From Acidobacteriota bacterium (GTDB taxonomy: Bacteria; Acidobacteriota; Aminicenantia; UBA2199): DNA of 6,368 bases. Location: the NCBI GenBank assembly GCA_021817755.1, contig JAKAGC010000242.1, positions 1-6,368 of the forward strand, in the 5' to 3' direction. Position numbers and translations under genes: made by a program. The stretch's first letter is position 1. Each line of letters opens with the position of its first letter. The notes below the pieces were generated by a model. That model did not search any database. It saw only the letters and a list, made by a program, of their open reading frames with translations, and was not told the DNA's origin. Positions 5,467-6,368 of this stretch are shown piece by piece.

Positions 5467-6368
5467 ATGAATAGAAGATTGTTTTCATTAAACATTGTAT
5501 TAACATTGGCGGTAATTCTCTTCTTATCCTGTTTTGCAGGGATTATATATCCCTCAACCGGAGCCACTGAACCTAAACCGGTGGCAGAAGTGATTATCAA
5601 TTCCAACGGGATCAACTGGATGCCCAAAATAAACTACAGCCAGTTGATTCTTAGCGTTTCAAGACCCGATGGAACGGTTTTTCAAAAAACCTTCGAATCC
5701 GGCTCCACTCCTTATATCGACATTTCAAGTATAATCTCGAATAGTACGCCTTGCGATGGATCATATACATACGAATTGCGTGTCGTGCCGGTAGATGTAC
5801 AGAAAATTAAAGAGGAATTAGTGGCGATTCGAAAACGGGAAGGTGGTTCAACCAATATAGATGGTTTGCAAATCGCCGAATATCTATCTCAAAACGGACA
5901 TTTTCGTATTTCCGGCGGGTCAATTGTATCTTCGACATCATCAGAAGAAAAATACAGTACTCAAGATGTTATCCATGCGGATGATGTTATCATTACAGGT
6001 AGCCTCTGTATCGGCTATGACTGTGCAACGGACGGAACCGAGAGTTTTGGATTCGATACGATTAAATTAAAAGAGAATAACATTCGTATATTATTTGATG
6101 ATACAAGTACTACTGCGGGTTTTCCTGCCAATGATTGGCGTCTCGTTGCGAACGATGCTACCAGCGGTGGAGGAAATTATTTTGCAATCGAAGATACTAC
6201 AAATTCCAAGACTCCATTTAAAGTTGAAGCAGGAGCCCGTACAAGTGCGCTATATGTAAATAGCAGCGGAAGAGTGGGAATTGGAACAGCCACACCGGTC
6301 CTAAATCTTCATATCCTCTCCGGCGATACTCCATCACTGCGTCTCGATCAGGATGCCTCCTCCGGTTG
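5467..6368 (+). CDS. Exported fibre-like protein, paralogue of the preceding gene (3'-truncated)
   Basis: The frame is open from 5467 to the end of the window, giving 300 residues of a longer protein. Residues 1-25 are a signal sequence (MNRR, then a hydrophobic run ending FLSC). C22 could be a lipoprotein cysteine, although Phe at -3 makes a poor lipobox; otherwise cleavage may fall near TGA at 31-33. The rest aligns along its whole length with the preceding protein: INSNGINWMPKINY, SRPDGTVF, TPYIDISSI, CDGSYTYELRVV (C96), a variable charged linker, GGSIVSST, LCIGYDC (C181, C186), LKENNIRILFDDTS, PANDW, a beta repeat at 237-283 (bases 6175-6315) and the start of LRLDQDASSG. It therefore probably also continues into repeats and an S74 domain beyond the window, but that part is not visible. 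It lies 181 bases after its paralogue on the same strand, consistent with a tandem duplication that diverged long ago. Function is inferred only as a surface or secreted fibre. Confidence 0.85.
   Translation, partial: MNRRLFSLNIVLTLAVILFLSCFAGIIYPSTGATEPKPVAEVIINSNGINWMPKINYSQLILSVSRPDGTVFQKTFESGSTPYIDISSIISNSTPCDGSYTYELRVVPVDVQKIKEELVAIRKREGGSTNIDGLQIAEYLSQNGHFRISGGSIVSSTSSEEKYSTQDVIHADDVIITGSLCIGYDCATDGTESFGFDTIKLKENNIRILFDDTSTTAGFPANDWRLVANDATSGGGNYFAIEDTTNSKTPFKVEAGARTSALYVNSSGRVGIGTATPVLNLHILSGDTPSLRLDQDASSG
6175..6315 (+). repeat. Beta repeat of the second fibre protein
   Basis: A 47-codon unit beginning NYFAI and ending LNLHI, the same length and motif order as the two copies in the preceding gene. 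It is closest to copy 1, with GRVG(I/L)(G/K)T(A/S)TP in both. Confidence 0.8.

Noticed and set aside
3687..6368. Prophage tail-fibre region
   Set aside because: S74 domains are common in phage, but both proteins carry export signals, are tandem paralogues and have only metabolic genes alongside.
1..6368. CRISPR array, tRNA, rRNA or insertion sequence
   Set aside because: No regularly spaced identical repeats, cloverleaf, rRNA-like segment, transposase or terminal inverted repeats were seen.

Overview
The window holds five plus-strand genes in two blocks. Both end genes are cut by the window edges: the first lacks its 5' end and the last its 3' end. Base composition is moderately AT-rich and similar throughout. 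Three of the four visible starts have clear Shine-Dalgarno sequences, which argues against Bacteroidota. The sequence style suggests an uncultured, diderm, non-phage bacterium. A strong signal-peptide gene family with 'NDW...GGANxFxI...GxxGIGTxxP' repeats reminds me of Acidobacteriota/Aminicenantes-type genomes, but this taxonomic guess is from memory and weak.

Block 1 (1-3395) is a tight operon-like run. It encodes a family GH20 beta-N-acetylhexosaminidase (1-1710, N-terminus missing), a CutC-family TIM-barrel protein (1726-2478) and a radical SAM enzyme (2490-3395), with gaps of only 15 and 11 bases. GH20 would release terminal GlcNAc/GalNAc from glycans. The roles of the CutC and radical SAM proteins are not established. 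The CutC protein lacks two small motifs that are usual in its family.

An AT-rich 291-base intergenic region (3396-3686) follows. It has no gene, but it does contain a good sigma70-like promoter (TTGAAA-17-TAAAAT), phased A-tracts, a short hairpin, a 9-base tandem repeat and a strong ribosome binding site.

Block 2 (3687-6368) contains two tandem paralogous genes for exported fibre-like proteins. The first is complete (532 residues): signal peptide, conserved N-terminal beta-rich domain, two 77-residue-period beta repeats, and a C-terminal peptidase S74 / intramolecular chaperone domain with a Ser-Lys pair and terminal coiled coil, as in phage tail spikes and endosialidases. The second repeats the same plan for 300 residues before the window ends. 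Between them are a GC-rich hairpin (likely terminator) and a perfect 11-base inverted repeat. No phage structural, integrase or lysis gene is visible, so these look like chromosomal cell-surface fibres rather than prophage tail parts. The two blocks show no direct functional link beyond both plausibly dealing with the cell exterior and glycans, which is inference.
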